Source: an uncultured Prochlorococcus sp.
GTDB lineage: Bacteria; Cyanobacteriota; Cyanobacteriia; PCC-6307; Cyanobiaceae
DNA: 56,689 bases
Direction of reading: 5' to 3'
NCBI GenBank assembly: GCA_902525585.1
Contig: CABZHQ010000008.1
Span: 1-56,689 of the forward strand
The notes below the pieces were generated by a model. The model did not search any database and was not told the origin of the DNA. It saw only the letters and a program-made list of their open reading frames with translations. Shown here one piece after another: positions 45,864 to 56,417 of this stretch. Positions within the stretch are counted from its first letter, which is position 1, and each line of letters begins with the position of its first letter. Both the position numbers and the translations under genes were made by a program.

Positions 45864-47045
45864 TTATTTTATATATTCTTTTAAAACTCCATTTCGATTT
45901 GGATGCCTTAGTTTTCTTAGGGCTTTTGCCTCTATTTGTCTAATTCTTTCTCTCGTCACATCAAAAATCTGGCCAATTTCTTCAAGAGTTTTCATTCTTC
46001 CATCATCAATTCCATATCTCAATCTGAGAACATCTCTTTCTCTTGGACTAAGAGTGGCTAAAACTCCTTCCAAATCTTCTCTTAATAAAGTTTTTGAAAC
46101 ATCTTGCTCTGGATTTTCTATATCAGCCTCTATAAAGTCTCCGAGTCTTGAGTCTTCCTCTTTCCCTATTGGAGTTTCTAAAGAAATAGGAAGTTGCGCA
46201 CTTTTAGCTATAAATCTTAATTTTTCAATTGTCATTTCCATACTCTCAGCTATTTCTTCTTCACTAGGTTTCCTGCCAAATTCTTGGCTAAGAACTTTTG
46301 TGGTTTTCTTAATTCTGGATATTGTCTCGTATAAGTGGACTGGCAATCTAATAGTTCTACTTTGATCCGCTATTGCTCTTGTGATTGCTTGGCGTATCCA
46401 CCAAGTTGCATATGTAGAGAACTTATAACCTTTTTCATGGTCAAATTTTTCCGCTGCTCTAATTAGACCCAAACTTCCTTCTTGAATTAAATCTTGAAAT
46501 GATAAACCTCTATTCATATACTTTTTAGCAATGGAAACAACTAATCTTAAATTTGATTGAACCATTTTTTCTTTCGCTCTCCTACCTAAGAGAAGTCTTC
46601 TTCTGAATTTAGGAAGAGGCATATCTATTAATTCAGCCCATTCTCTAACAGATGGGAAATGCCCCTTTTCTGACTCATATTGAGTTGCTAGCTCTTCTAA
46701 TTGGAGTAAGTCAGCAATTTTTCTCGCAAGCTCAATTTCTTCATCTGGTCTTAAAAGTCTAATTCTTCCAATTTCCTGTAGATAAACTCTTATTGAATCT
46801 TCAGTGTAGATACCTTTTGGCCCAAGCTTTACATTACCGAGCCCTTTATCTTCTTCTTCAGAATTACTAAATTCATTATTATTTTCAATACTGCTTCCGT
46901 TTAAATCAGAAGATGTCTGCAAATTTTGACTATATTTATTACTATCTTCTTCAGCTACTGTTTCTATATTTGTATTAATTTTTTTATTAATCTTTTTTTT
47001 TGAACTAGGCTTGGAATTCTTTGATTCTGCTGCGACTGGACACAT
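45864..47045 (-). CDS. rpoD: Principal RNA polymerase sigma factor (group 1, sigma-70)
   Basis: 393 residues. A basic, Asn/Ser-rich N-terminus of about 75 residues precedes region 1.2 ([18 protein letters not shown]), region 2 with [61 protein letters not shown], region 3, and region 4.2 with [20 protein letters not shown]. The complete 2.4 and 4.2 recognition helices and the long N-terminus indicate the principal sigma factor rather than a group 2 paralogue. Its ATG has a strong AAAGGAG 6 bases upstream, rare in this window. Confidence 0.93.
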   Translation of the reverse strand: MCPVAAESKNSKPSSKKKINKKINTNIETVAEEDSNKYSQNLQTSSDLNGSSIENNNEFSNSEEEDKGLGNVKLGPKGIYTEDSIRVYLQEIGRIRLLRPDEEIELARKIADLLQLEELATQYESEKGHFPSVREWAELIDMPLPKFRRRLLLGRRAKEKMVQSNLRLVVSIAKKYMNRGLSFQDLIQEGSLGLIRAAEKFDHEKGYKFSTYATWWIRQAITRAIADQSRTIRLPVHLYETISRIKKTTKVLSQEFGRKPSEEEIAESMEMTIEKLRFIAKSAQLPISLETPIGKEEDSRLGDFIEADIENPEQDVSKTLLREDLEGVLATLSPRERDVLRLRYGIDDGRMKTLEEIGQIFDVTRERIRQIEAKALRKLRHPNRNGVLKEYIK

Positions 47046-47368
47046 AATAGACTCCTTTCTACGGTGAATTTAACTAGATAAAATTTTATTTAGGGCTAAT
47101 TTGAACATTTAGTAGTAAAGTCCCCCTTAATGTTTAAAAAACTTTTTCACAAAATGAGAATAAGAAAAGTTTTCTAAATTGTTGAAAAATTTAAATAGTG
47201 CTATAGATTACCTAAAGTAAAAAGTCTTGGGATTTCTCAGACAGGCAGATCATTTTTTGAATTTTCAGTCAATGATCAAAGCTTCATGTCTCCCTTAAGA
47301 GCAGGATACTTACAATGTGCAAAAAACACTTTGTGGAATGTTCAACAATCCAATACTAAGAAAAAGTT
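47046..47368 (+). ncRNA. Gene-free region between rpoD and priA with a long imperfect hairpin; possible 6S-like RNA or structured leader
   Basis: The only gene-free stretch over 300 bases. On the plus strand, a promoter-like pair TTGTTG (47179-47184) and TATAGA (47202-47207) is separated by exactly 17 bases. It is followed by a long rod-like fold: TCTT (47225-47228) with AAGA (47297-47300), GGG (47229-47231) with CCC (47292-47294), AGACA (47239-47243) with TGTCT (47287-47291), AGGC with GCTT, and GATCATT (47248-47254) with AATGATC (47271-47277). A small GTG/CAC hairpin lies at about 47317-47329. The extended rod with asymmetric bulges recalls 6S RNA, but this is only a shape match. The rpoD promoter must also lie here on the minus strand. 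The boundaries given are those of the gap. Confidence 0.35.
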
Positions 47369-49645
47369 TTGAAGCCGGCAAGTAATCAGTTATTAAACAT
47401 CTCCTACAAATTGGAAATTTTGCTTGATATAGGTAGTAGTAATGAAAGCTTTTACTATTTAGATGGAAATAATCTTGGGGTAGAAGTTGGAGATATTGTA
47501 AGTGTGAGACTAAGAGGGAGATTATTGAATGGGTTTGTGATCTCAAAAAAAAACTTTTCGACAAATAATAATGATGAAGAAAATATTACTGGAGGAAAAA
47601 TCATAAGATATTTGTTTGTTGAAAGTATTTTGCAGAAAAAAATAATTGATGATTCTTGGAGAGAATGGATAGAGTCCCTAGCCTCTTTTTATATGGTTAG
47701 TAATTTGAAAATGTTTAAAACTGCATTTCCTCCTGGCTGGATTGGTAAATATAAGGATTTTTCTAAAGGTTTAAAAGATCAAATATGGATTGAAACTAAA
47801 AAAGAATTTGATATTAAGAAAAATGGATTAACAAAAAAAGAATTTTTTTTAATGAATTCTTTACCTGAAAAAGGCAATTGGCAAAGTGAATTAGTAAAGT
47901 CTGGTTTTAATCACACTCTAATAAACTCAATGGTCAGTAAAAACTACCTTGTTAAATCTAAAAGAAAAAAAAATATAAATACTAAATTAAATTCCTTCAT
48001 AAATAATCATATTGCAACTAAAAAACCAAATCTTACAAATGAGCAAAAAATTGCATTTCAAGAATTTCAAACAATGAAACCTGGAGATGCATTACTTCTA
48101 TGGGGCGAAACAGGTTCAGGCAAAACAGAAGTTTATATGAGAATTGCTGAAGATCAATTTCTTAAGAAAAAAAGTTGTTTGATACTAGCCCCAGAAATTG
48201 CACTAATTCCTCAACTTATTGATAGGTTTAGTCAGCGATTTAATGATGTCGTTTATGAATATCATAGTAACTGTTCTCCCAATCATAGAACTTTAGTTTG
48301 GAAGAAAATTATTAATGCTAATGAGCCTTTAATAGTAATAGGAACAAGGTCCGCAGTTTTTCTTCCAATGAGAAATCTGGGGTTAATAATAATGGATGAA
48401 GAACATGATATTTCTTATAAACAAGATAGTCCTATGCCTTGTTATGACGCAAGAGAGATTGCTATTGAAATAGTAAAAATGAATTCTGCAAAGTTAATTT
48501 TTGGGAGTGCAACCCCATCAATGAATACTTGGAAAAAGTGCATTTTTGAAAAGAATTTTAAATTGGTAAGAATGATTCAAAGGATATCCAGTAATGAGAT
48601 TCCTGAAATAAGAATTATTGATATGAGGGATGAGTTCAAGAAGGGAAATATGAAAATTTTTTCCAATGAATTATCACAATTGCTTCCTCAACTACGCCTA
48701 AAAAAAGAGCAGGCAATAATTTTGATCCCTAGGAGGGGGCATAGTGGGTTTTTAAGTTGTAGAAATTGCGGATATTTAATAAATTGCCCTAACTGTGACG
48801 TTCCTTTATCAGTGCATCTCGGCTCACAAGGGAAAAAATGGTTATGCTGTCATTGGTGTGATCATAAGTCGAGATTGATCAATCGTTGTCCAGATTGTCA
48901 TTCAACTGCCTTTAAACCTTTTGGAATAGGTACACAAAGGGTAATAGAGTTTTTAAATGAAGAATTTCCTGACTTAAGAGTACTTCGCTTTGATAGAGAT
49001 ACAACCTCAGGAAAGGATGGTCATAGAGATATTCTGTCAAAGTTTTCTAAAGGTAATGCTGATATTCTTGTGGGAACTCAAATGTTGGCAAAAGGGATTG
49101 ATATTCCTAATATTACTCTTTCAGTAGTTATTGCTGCAGATGGGTTGCTTCATCGCCCAGATATTTCGGCAGAAGAAAAATCATTACAATTGTTTTTACA
49201 ATTAGCTGGAAGGGCAGGCAGGGCTCAAAAAAAAGGGAAAGTAATTTTTCAAACATATAAACCTAACCATCCTGTAATTTCTTATCTTCAGAAAAGAGAT
49301 TATGAAGGATTCTTAACTGAAAACTCGAGATTACGAAAAGAGGCTAATTTATTTCCATTTTGCAAGATTTGCCTCCTTAAATTATCAGGTGAAAATTACG
49401 AATTAACTGAATCAATTGCAATAAAATTAGCAAAATACCTACTTAATTTTTGTGAGAAAAAGAACTGGAAATTAATTGGCCCTGCTCCTAGTTTAATCGC
49501 TAAATTAGGTAGAAAATTTAGATGGCAGATATTAATATACGGTCCTGAAGGTTCAAATATTCCTCTTCCAGACAAATCATTATTATGGAAACTTATTCCT
49601 AAAAATATTTTTTTAACAATTGATGTTAATCCAGCAGAGTTGTAA
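47369..49645 (+). CDS. priA: Primosomal protein N' (replication restart helicase PriA)
   Basis: 758 residues. Walker A is GETGSGKTEVYM (around 254-265), the DEAH-type box is DEEHDISY (around 346-353), and the zinc-binding cysteines lie in CRNCGYLINCPNC and CCHWCDHKSRLINRCPDCH. The C-terminal helicase part has VLRFDRDTT, GTQMLAKGIDIPN and LQLAGRAGRA. Start is TTG at 47369. PriA reloads the replisome at broken forks. The N-terminal DNA-binding domain looks complete. Confidence 0.95.
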   Translation: MKPASNQLLNISYKLEILLDIGSSNESFYYLDGNNLGVEVGDIVSVRLRGRLLNGFVISKKNFSTNNNDEENITGGKIIRYLFVESILQKKIIDDSWREWIESLASFYMVSNLKMFKTAFPPGWIGKYKDFSKGLKDQIWIETKKEFDIKKNGLTKKEFFLMNSLPEKGNWQSELVKSGFNHTLINSMVSKNYLVKSKRKKNINTKLNSFINNHIATKKPNLTNEQKIAFQEFQTMKPGDALLLWGETGSGKTEVYMRIAEDQFLKKKSCLILAPEIALIPQLIDRFSQRFNDVVYEYHSNCSPNHRTLVWKKIINANEPLIVIGTRSAVFLPMRNLGLIIMDEEHDISYKQDSPMPCYDAREIAIEIVKMNSAKLIFGSATPSMNTWKKCIFEKNFKLVRMIQRISSNEIPEIRIIDMRDEFKKGNMKIFSNELSQLLPQLRLKKEQAIILIPRRGHSGFLSCRNCGYLINCPNCDVPLSVHLGSQGKKWLCCHWCDHKSRLINRCPDCHSTAFKPFGIGTQRVIEFLNEEFPDLRVLRFDRDTTSGKDGHRDILSKFSKGNADILVGTQMLAKGIDIPNITLSVVIAADGLLHRPDISAEEKSLQLFLQLAGRAGRAQKKGKVIFQTYKPNHPVISYLQKRDYEGFLTENSRLRKEANLFPFCKICLLKLSGENYELTESIAIKLAKYLLNFCEKKNWKLIGPAPSLIAKLGRKFRWQILIYGPEGSNIPLPDKSLLWKLIPKNIFLTIDVNPAEL

Positions 49646-50755
49646 TTACTTTGATGGGAGCTGAGGCAAATCTGTTCCTAATTTAAATCTATTGGATCTT
49701 AATAAATAAGCTAATAGCATAATTATGAAGATAATTGATAGCCCAATAAAGAGTTTATTGAGGCTCCAGAAGGAAAATTCAAGACTATTTATCTGCCCTT
49801 GATTTAAATTCCAAATTATGAGATTTTTTGTAATTTCTAAATTTGAATTATTTTTATCAGTAACGATAGCTTTGTTAGGATGAATAACTTTGAAAATGAG
49901 TTCTAAATTATCGATACCTCGAATAGAGCTTAGATCCAAATCTAACCTGCAAAAGTATTTTTTAAAAAAAATAAAGTTTTTTTGAGTAGTATTAATTTCT
50001 ATATTTGTTGATCCACCCGCTAACTCTCCAGCTGTATTTTGGGTGATTTTAAGAATTTTCTTTGTATCTTCTAAATTGAGATTTTTATGTTTTAAAGAAA
50101 AGATTGATTCGTCTTGTTCAAATTCTGCGTCAGGAAAAATATCTTTCATATTTTCTTCAAATTTTAATTGCCAAGGAAATTTCTTTATGTATTTACTTTC
50201 TATCACTAAATTATTGGTTATTGAATCAATTTCACTAAGATCAAGTGTTTCCTCAATTTTAACGCAGCCACTTAAAAGTGGAATTAATAATAAGAGTATA
50301 AAAAAAATGATCAGTGAAAATCCTTTTTGAAAGGGTTTTGTTTCACCAGTTGGAGTCTCAGTTACATTAATAAATTTTTTTTTCTCCAATACTTCTTTTT
50401 TTTTGCGCAGTGAGTTAAGAGATTTTTTATTTAGTGATGGTTCGCTTTCAAACTGTACGTTCCAATTTTCTGGCTTTTTAATTTCAGGAGAGTCTATAAC
50501 CTCCATTAAATATTTTGCATTTTCTCTAGTCTTATTATCGTAAGATTTTAGAAGTTCTTTACAAAAACTTTTAGCCTCCTCCTTTTTATTGATACCACAA
50601 AGAGCAGTTATTAAGATTGTTCTTAAATTCACTCCCTCTTTACTTGACAAAGGAAATGATTCGATTAAAGGCAAAAGAAATTCAATACAATAATGATATT
50701 CACCCCTAGCTAAAGCAAGTTCTACTGTTTCTAAAACTTGCTCATAAGTTTTCAT
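49646..50755 (-). CDS. Hypothetical protein: helical N-terminus plus DUF3153-like lipoprotein-type domain
   Basis: 369 residues. Residues 1-75 look TPR-like (YEQVLETVELALARGEYHYCIEFLLPLIESF...). A charged linker (with many Lys and Glu) leads to a hydrophobic segment at about 147-162 followed by SGC, then the DUF3153-like beta domain (IEETLDLSEIDSITNNLVIES) and a C-terminal membrane helix (about 336-355). The internal SGC after a hydrophobic stretch looks like a lipobox but is too far in for a signal peptide, so the protein is more likely two-pass. The TPR and DUF3153 parts may be a fusion. Function unknown. Confidence 0.7.
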   Translation of the reverse strand: MKTYEQVLETVELALARGEYHYCIEFLLPLIESFPLSSKEGVNLRTILITALCGINKKEEAKSFCKELLKSYDNKTRENAKYLMEVIDSPEIKKPENWNVQFESEPSLNKKSLNSLRKKKEVLEKKKFINVTETPTGETKPFQKGFSLIIFFILLLLIPLLSGCVKIEETLDLSEIDSITNNLVIESKYIKKFPWQLKFEENMKDIFPDAEFEQDESIFSLKHKNLNLEDTKKILKITQNTAGELAGGSTNIEINTTQKNFIFFKKYFCRLDLDLSSIRGIDNLELIFKVIHPNKAIVTDKNNSNLEITKNLIIWNLNQGQINSLEFSFWSLNKLFIGLSIIFIIMLLAYLLRSNRFKLGTDLPQLPSK

Positions 50756-50758
50756 AAG

Positions 50759-51610
50759 TTAGGCGACAATCATTGTACCAATTCCGGAATTTGTAAAAAT
50801 CTCAAGAAGTAATGAATGTTCTATTCTTCCATCAATTATGTGAGCTGCTTTGACTCCTTGTGCTAAAGCTCTTATACAGCATTCTGTCTTTGGAATCATA
50901 CCTTCAGTCACAATTTTTTTATCAATAAAATCTCTTGCCTCTTTGAGATTAGTTTTTTCAACAAGACTATTTTTGTTATCTTTTTCTTTTAAAATCCCTT
51001 GAGTATCAGTAAGAAGAATAAGTTTTTCAGCATTTATTGCAGCAGCAATTTCTCCCGCAACAAAATCTGCATTGATGTTATGGGAAATACCCTCCGAGGT
51101 TGATCCAATACTAGAAATAATTGGGATATATCCTTTAGAAATAAGAGGATCTAATATTTCAGGATTGATTTTTGTAACCTCTCCCACTAACCCATGACTC
51201 CCATCTCCTAGTTCTCTAGATTGTATTAAGTTGCCATCAAGACCTGATATTCCCGCAGCTAAGGATCCAGTTTTGTTAATGCCTTTTACAATTTGTTTAT
51301 TAACTCTACCCATTAGAACCATCTCGACAATTTCCATAGTTTTTTGATCAGTAATTCTTAATCCATTTTCGAATTTAGGAGATATTTCTAATTTCTTTAA
51401 CCAATTATTAATCTCGCGTCCACCTCCATGAATTACTATCGGACAAACCCCAACAGTTGATAAAAGTGCTATGTCTCTAAAAAAAGCATTTTTTAAATTA
51501 TCATTTTCCATAACAGAACCACCATACTTTATAACAATTTTTCTACCTGAGAAACTTTGTATATATGGGAGTGCTTCGCTTAATATTGAGACTCTTTGAG
51601 AATCATTCAT
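50759..51610 (-). CDS. argB: N-acetylglutamate kinase
   Basis: Second enzyme of arginine synthesis, 283 residues of the amino acid kinase fold. The N-terminal motif is [11 protein letters not shown] (about 20-30), then [10 protein letters not shown] (about 59-68), SGLDGNLIQ and [10 protein letters not shown]. In cyanobacteria this enzyme is controlled by PII (GlnB). The stop lies 3 bases from the start of the DUF3153-like gene downstream on the same strand. Confidence 0.95.
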   Translation of the reverse strand: MNDSQRVSILSEALPYIQSFSGRKIVIKYGGSVMENDNLKNAFFRDIALLSTVGVCPIVIHGGGREINNWLKKLEISPKFENGLRITDQKTMEIVEMVLMGRVNKQIVKGINKTGSLAAGISGLDGNLIQSRELGDGSHGLVGEVTKINPEILDPLISKGYIPIISSIGSTSEGISHNINADFVAGEIAAAINAEKLILLTDTQGILKEKDNKNSLVEKTNLKEARDFIDKKIVTEGMIPKTECCIRALAQGVKAAHIIDGRIEHSLLLEIFTNSGIGTMIVA

Positions 51611-51674
51611 TATTAAAATTCATTAAAACTTGATTGAATTGAGAAATTAGGTTTTTACAAATATATCCTTATAT

Positions 51675-52205
51675 TCAATAAAAGAGAATAAAATCAAATT
51701 CTTTTTTATTATCGTCGATAATAAATTCTGATTCAAGACCTTTGACAAAAAACCTGTTTAATCTTTCTTGTTTTTCAATCCATTTTTCTAAAGGAACAGC
51801 GTTTAATTCGAAACGCATTCTGAGACCATTTTTTTCTTCCTTTGAAATTTCTTCTATTTCTTTAAGTTGAGGGGGATTATCCTCATCCCACAAATTTAAA
51901 GATTCTAATGACGATTCAAGATGAGCTTTTATCCCATATCTCCATCTCGTAACATCTTTAACTAGTGCTGTTAATTCTTTTGGTCTATTAAATTTATTTG
52001 TTGCAAAATTTGTCTTGTCAAATAACTCTACAGGAGGTATTTCGGAAGTCTTTAAACCTAATCCAATTAGAAAAATGGGTACTCCATAAAAAAAAGTAGG
52101 TACACTTAAATTTACTGAGTCTGTAAAATAAGCAGTCATTCCAACAAAAGCTAATATACCCCCAGCGGTTACGATTAAGTTTCCAGGCGATAGGTATTTC
52201 TTCAT
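51675..52205 (-). CDS. DUF2854 family protein
   Basis: 176 residues with two membrane helices (about 9-27 and 33-50: IVTAGGILAFVGMTAYF, FFYGVPIFLIGLGLK) followed by a soluble charged domain with RWRYGIKAHLESSLESLNLWDEDNPPQLKEI. I read it as DUF2854, a family of cyanobacteria and chloroplasts. Chloroplast relatives suggest a thylakoid or envelope membrane role, but none is established to my knowledge. Confidence 0.75.
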   Translation of the reverse strand: MKKYLSPGNLIVTAGGILAFVGMTAYFTDSVNLSVPTFFYGVPIFLIGLGLKTSEIPPVELFDKTNFATNKFNRPKELTALVKDVTRWRYGIKAHLESSLESLNLWDEDNPPQLKEIEEISKEEKNGLRMRFELNAVPLEKWIEKQERLNRFFVKGLESEFIIDDNKKEFDFILFY

Positions 52206-52247
52206 TTTGATTTAGTAGAATGAGTTTTTAATGGTCTAACAAGTATT

Positions 52248-52430
52248 ATGCAAGATCCTAATACTGCAAATCAAGAAGATTTAATTTTTAAACTTGATCA
52301 AGAAAGAGCTTGGATATTAGAAAATCTTGATAAGGGTAAATGGCCAGAAATTAGAAGCGAACTTGCCGCGCTTGAAAGAAAAATAAGCAAATTAATTATA
52401 AGTGTTCAAGAAAATAATGTTGATATTTAA
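52248..52430 (+). CDS. Small helical hypothetical protein
   Basis: 60 residues, MQDPNTANQEDLIFKLDQERAWI..., charged and wholly helical, like a short coiled coil. It lies between two minus-strand genes, 42 bases from the DUF2854 gene and 1 base before the ssb stop. Not recognised; its length, position and even use of charged residues make a real gene likely. Confidence 0.6.
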   Translation: MQDPNTANQEDLIFKLDQERAWILENLDKGKWPEIRSELAALERKISKLIISVQENNVDI

Positions 52431-52431
52431 T

Positions 52432-52857
52432 TTAAAAAGGTATTTCGTCAACTTCAGGTACTAAAGGTGAACTATCCCAACTGGAATTTTTGGTGCTTTC
52501 TTTTTTTTCAAATGACTCATTATTTTCTTTTTGATCAGACTTAATAACGTCAACTGGTGATATTTGATGAATCTTTGAAGCTGTTAGTTCTGGTTGCTTT
52601 TCTTTCGTTCCGTCTTTTCTGGTGACAGAATTCATCTTTAGACGTCCCTCAATAACAATATTTTGCCCCTCCTTTAGTTCGTTTACCATTTCTTGGGCAA
52701 TATTCCCCCATCCTATGATCTTGAGATCTCTAGTTGGATCTTCACTACGTAATCCTTTAAAATTAACAATCATTTCCGCAATTGGAGTTTGGTTTTCTTT
52801 GGTATACCTCATTTGGGGAGCACTATTAATGACCGCCTGAATTAAACAATGATTCAT
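52432..52857 (-). CDS. ssb: Single-stranded DNA-binding protein
   Basis: 141 residues. The OB-fold part (about 1-100) starts MNHCLIQAVINSAPQMRYT and contains DLKIIGWGNIAQEMVNELKEGQNIVIEGRLKMNSVTRKDG. The tail is a charged linker ending DSSPLVPEVDEIPF, which resembles the acidic C-terminal tip of SSB. It is divergent from the homology expected of an authentic SSB, which is usually longer, so it could be a second SSB paralogue with a different role. Confidence 0.8.
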   Translation of the reverse strand: MNHCLIQAVINSAPQMRYTKENQTPIAEMIVNFKGLRSEDPTRDLKIIGWGNIAQEMVNELKEGQNIVIEGRLKMNSVTRKDGTKEKQPELTASKIHQISPVDVIKSDQKENNESFEKKESTKNSSWDSSPLVPEVDEIPF

Positions 52858-52885
52858 TACTTACTATTTAATTAAAGATATACTG

Positions 52886-53683
52886 ATGCAGAATCAAGGA
52901 AATTGCTATAAAAATGTTTGGATCCTATCAGGAACTTCTGATGGACCTGTAATAGCTGATAGGCTTCTTGAACTTAATTATTCAGTCTTTGCAAGTGTTT
53001 TAACTTATAAAGCAGGGCAAGCTTATATTGAAAATCCAAAGTTACATATCATTACGGGTAAATTAAATAATAAAGATCAAATCATTAATTTCATAAATAA
53101 AAATAAAATTACATGCGTTGTCGATGCTACTCATCCGTTTGCCGTAATAATTTCTAAAAATCTTAATAATGCATGTAAAGAAATTAATATACCTCTTTTA
53201 CTATTTGAGAGGAAATCTCTAATAAAAAACACTAATAATTTTTTTTATATTGATGATTTAAAGGATATAAATAACGTTGATATAGAAAATAAGAATATTC
53301 TTCTGGCAATTGGATCAAGATTCATTAATGATACAGCTAGTTATTATATGAATTGTAAAGCAAATGTATTTACAAGGGTACTTCCAACTTATGAGAGTAT
53401 AACTAAAGCTTTTGGATCATGTATTAAAAAATCAAACATAGCGATACTTGAACCGAGTAAAAATTATAAAAGCACTTTAGAAAAAAAACTTTGTGATTTT
53501 TGGGAGATAGATTATGTTCTATGCAGAGAATCTGGAAGTTATTCTCAGAAAAACTGGGAGGGTATAGTTTCTGGCAGTAAAATGAAGTTATTTTTGGTTA
53601 AAAGACCGAAAGTTAAAAATGATTATTGTTACTCTTTTGATCAATATCACAATTTGATAAATCACATAATTAAAAAATATTGA
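52886..53683 (+). CDS. cobK: Precorrin-6x reductase (CobK/CbiJ)
   Basis: NADPH-dependent reductase of the cobalamin pathway, 265 residues. N-terminal LSGTSDGPVIADRL (14-27) is the cofactor-type glycine-rich turn, followed by VVDATHPFA (74-82), a conserved region of this family, and GSRF, PTYESI and CRESGSY in later positions. Together with cobM it shows that the organism makes corrinoid. Start ATG at 52886 is close to the divergent ssb start. Confidence 0.85.
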   Translation: MQNQGNCYKNVWILSGTSDGPVIADRLLELNYSVFASVLTYKAGQAYIENPKLHIITGKLNNKDQIINFINKNKITCVVDATHPFAVIISKNLNNACKEINIPLLLFERKSLIKNTNNFFYIDDLKDINNVDIENKNILLAIGSRFINDTASYYMNCKANVFTRVLPTYESITKAFGSCIKKSNIAILEPSKNYKSTLEKKLCDFWEIDYVLCRESGSYSQKNWEGIVSGSKMKLFLVKRPKVKNDYCYSFDQYHNLINHIIKKY

Positions 53684-53696
53684 TGTTTAATTCATT

Positions 53697-54002
53697 ATGG
53701 AATTATTAGTTATGATCACAACTGAATCAAGTAACGCAAATGCTTTGAGAATAGCTAAATTACTTATACGAAATAAACTTGCAGCTTGTGTTTCGATAAA
53801 GCAAATTTTTTCAATTTATAAGTGGGAAGATGATATTGAAGAAAATAAAGAGTTTGAAATTACAATAAAAAGTAAACTAGAATTTAAAGATAGTTTAATT
53901 GATTTCGTAAATAAAAACTCCACATATGATGTCCCTCAAATTATTTACAAAAAATACCATGCTGAGATGAAATATTATGATTGGTTGAATAAGACTATTT
54001 GA
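53697..54002 (+). CDS. cutA: CutA-type divalent ion tolerance protein
   Basis: 101 residues of the trimeric CutA1 family: LVMITTESSNANALRIAKLLIRNKLAACVSI at the start (5-35), IYKWEDDIEENKEFEITIKSK in the middle and DVPQIIYKKY at the end. The fold resembles PII. It was linked to copper tolerance in E. coli, but the role is disputed. It follows cobK by 13 bases. Confidence 0.92.
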   Translation: MELLVMITTESSNANALRIAKLLIRNKLAACVSIKQIFSIYKWEDDIEENKEFEITIKSKLEFKDSLIDFVNKNSTYDVPQIIYKKYHAEMKYYDWLNKTI

Positions 54003-54008
54003 TTAAAT

Positions 54009-55010
54009 TTATTTTATTAACTCTTTAAGATCAATATCTGATCTAGATCCTAATTGCGTAATTATTTGTCCCGCACAAATTGAAGCTATCTCTCCGCATT
54101 TTTTGAGGGAACAATTGTTTATTAATCCATGGATAAATCCTCCCGCGTAGATATCTCCCGCTCCTGTAGTATCAATAATCTTGCCTTTCGTTATTGACTT
54201 AATTATTTCAACATTATTTTTGTTAACTATGAGAGAACCATTGCTTCCAAGAGTTATTATGACTAATTCACATAAGGAAGATAGGTCTTCTTGACAGCTT
54301 ACTAATTTATCATTTTTAAATAGACTTAACACCTCGGATTCATTACAAAAAACAATATCTACATATTCATAAATTAATTCAAGGAAACTCTCACGATGTC
54401 TATCTACACAAAATGAATCAGACAAAGAAAGGATTATATTTGTATTAGATTGTTTTGCAATTTGGGCGGCTTTAATAAAAGCTTTTTTAGCTAATTCGCT
54501 GTCCCATAAATATCCTTCTAAATATAAGTATTTACTTTCCTTGATTGCAGTAAAGTCAATGTCTTTTGGTTCAAACTCTACAGATGCACCTAGGTAAGTG
54601 CACATAGTTCTTTGTGCATCAGGTGTAATCAAAATGATTGAATGAGCTGTTGGAGCACCTTTAATAGTTGGTGGAGTATTAAATATAGTTTTACTTTTTT
54701 TTATATCGTCAGAAAAGAAATTCCCAAATTGATCATTTTTCACTCTTCCTATAAACTGCACATGATTTCCTAATTCTGCTAAAGAAACAACGGTATTTGC
54801 TGAGGACCCACCTGAAATTTGTTTGATCACTTTGCAATGTTCTAATAATCTCTGAGATTCATCAGAATTAATTAGATTCATTGATCCCTTCTCCAGATTA
54901 TTTATCTCAAGAAATTCATCTTCAATATTTACAATAATATCTACTATTGCATTGCCCAGACCAACGAGATCAACTTTTTTATGTTCAAAATGTCTAAAGG
55001 ATTCCTTCAT
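54009..55010 (-). CDS. PfkB-family sugar/nucleoside kinase (adenosine kinase-like)
   Basis: 333 residues. Signatures: GLGNAIVDIIV (17-27), the substrate loop GGSSANTVVSLAELG (68-82), and DTTGAGDIYAGGFIHGL near residue 284, including the catalytic Asp. Overall it resembles the adenosine kinase and ribokinase branch. Substrate could be adenosine, fructose or another sugar; motifs do not decide. It lies 15 bases downstream of purA on the same strand, a context that would suit a purine nucleoside kinase. Confidence 0.85.
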   Translation of the reverse strand: MKESFRHFEHKKVDLVGLGNAIVDIIVNIEDEFLEINNLEKGSMNLINSDESQRLLEHCKVIKQISGGSSANTVVSLAELGNHVQFIGRVKNDQFGNFFSDDIKKSKTIFNTPPTIKGAPTAHSIILITPDAQRTMCTYLGASVEFEPKDIDFTAIKESKYLYLEGYLWDSELAKKAFIKAAQIAKQSNTNIILSLSDSFCVDRHRESFLELIYEYVDIVFCNESEVLSLFKNDKLVSCQEDLSSLCELVIITLGSNGSLIVNKNNVEIIKSITKGKIIDTTGAGDIYAGGFIHGLINNCSLKKCGEIASICAGQIITQLGSRSDIDLKELIK

Positions 55011-55025
55011 TAATTTGGAACTAAA

Positions 55026-56390
<1,365 letters not shown>

Positions 56391-56417
56391 TTACTTTTAA
56401 AAAGTAAATGAATTGTA

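Noticed and set aside
47310..47564. Minus-strand frame overlapping the start of priA.
   Set aside because: It lies over the structured region and priA, and its translation has no coherent domain; a shadow frame.
49646..50330. The internal SGC in the DUF3153-like protein as a lipoprotein signal.
   Set aside because: The motif sits about 160 residues in, far beyond a signal peptide, so a true lipoprotein is unlikely unless the gene starts internally; no good start precedes it.
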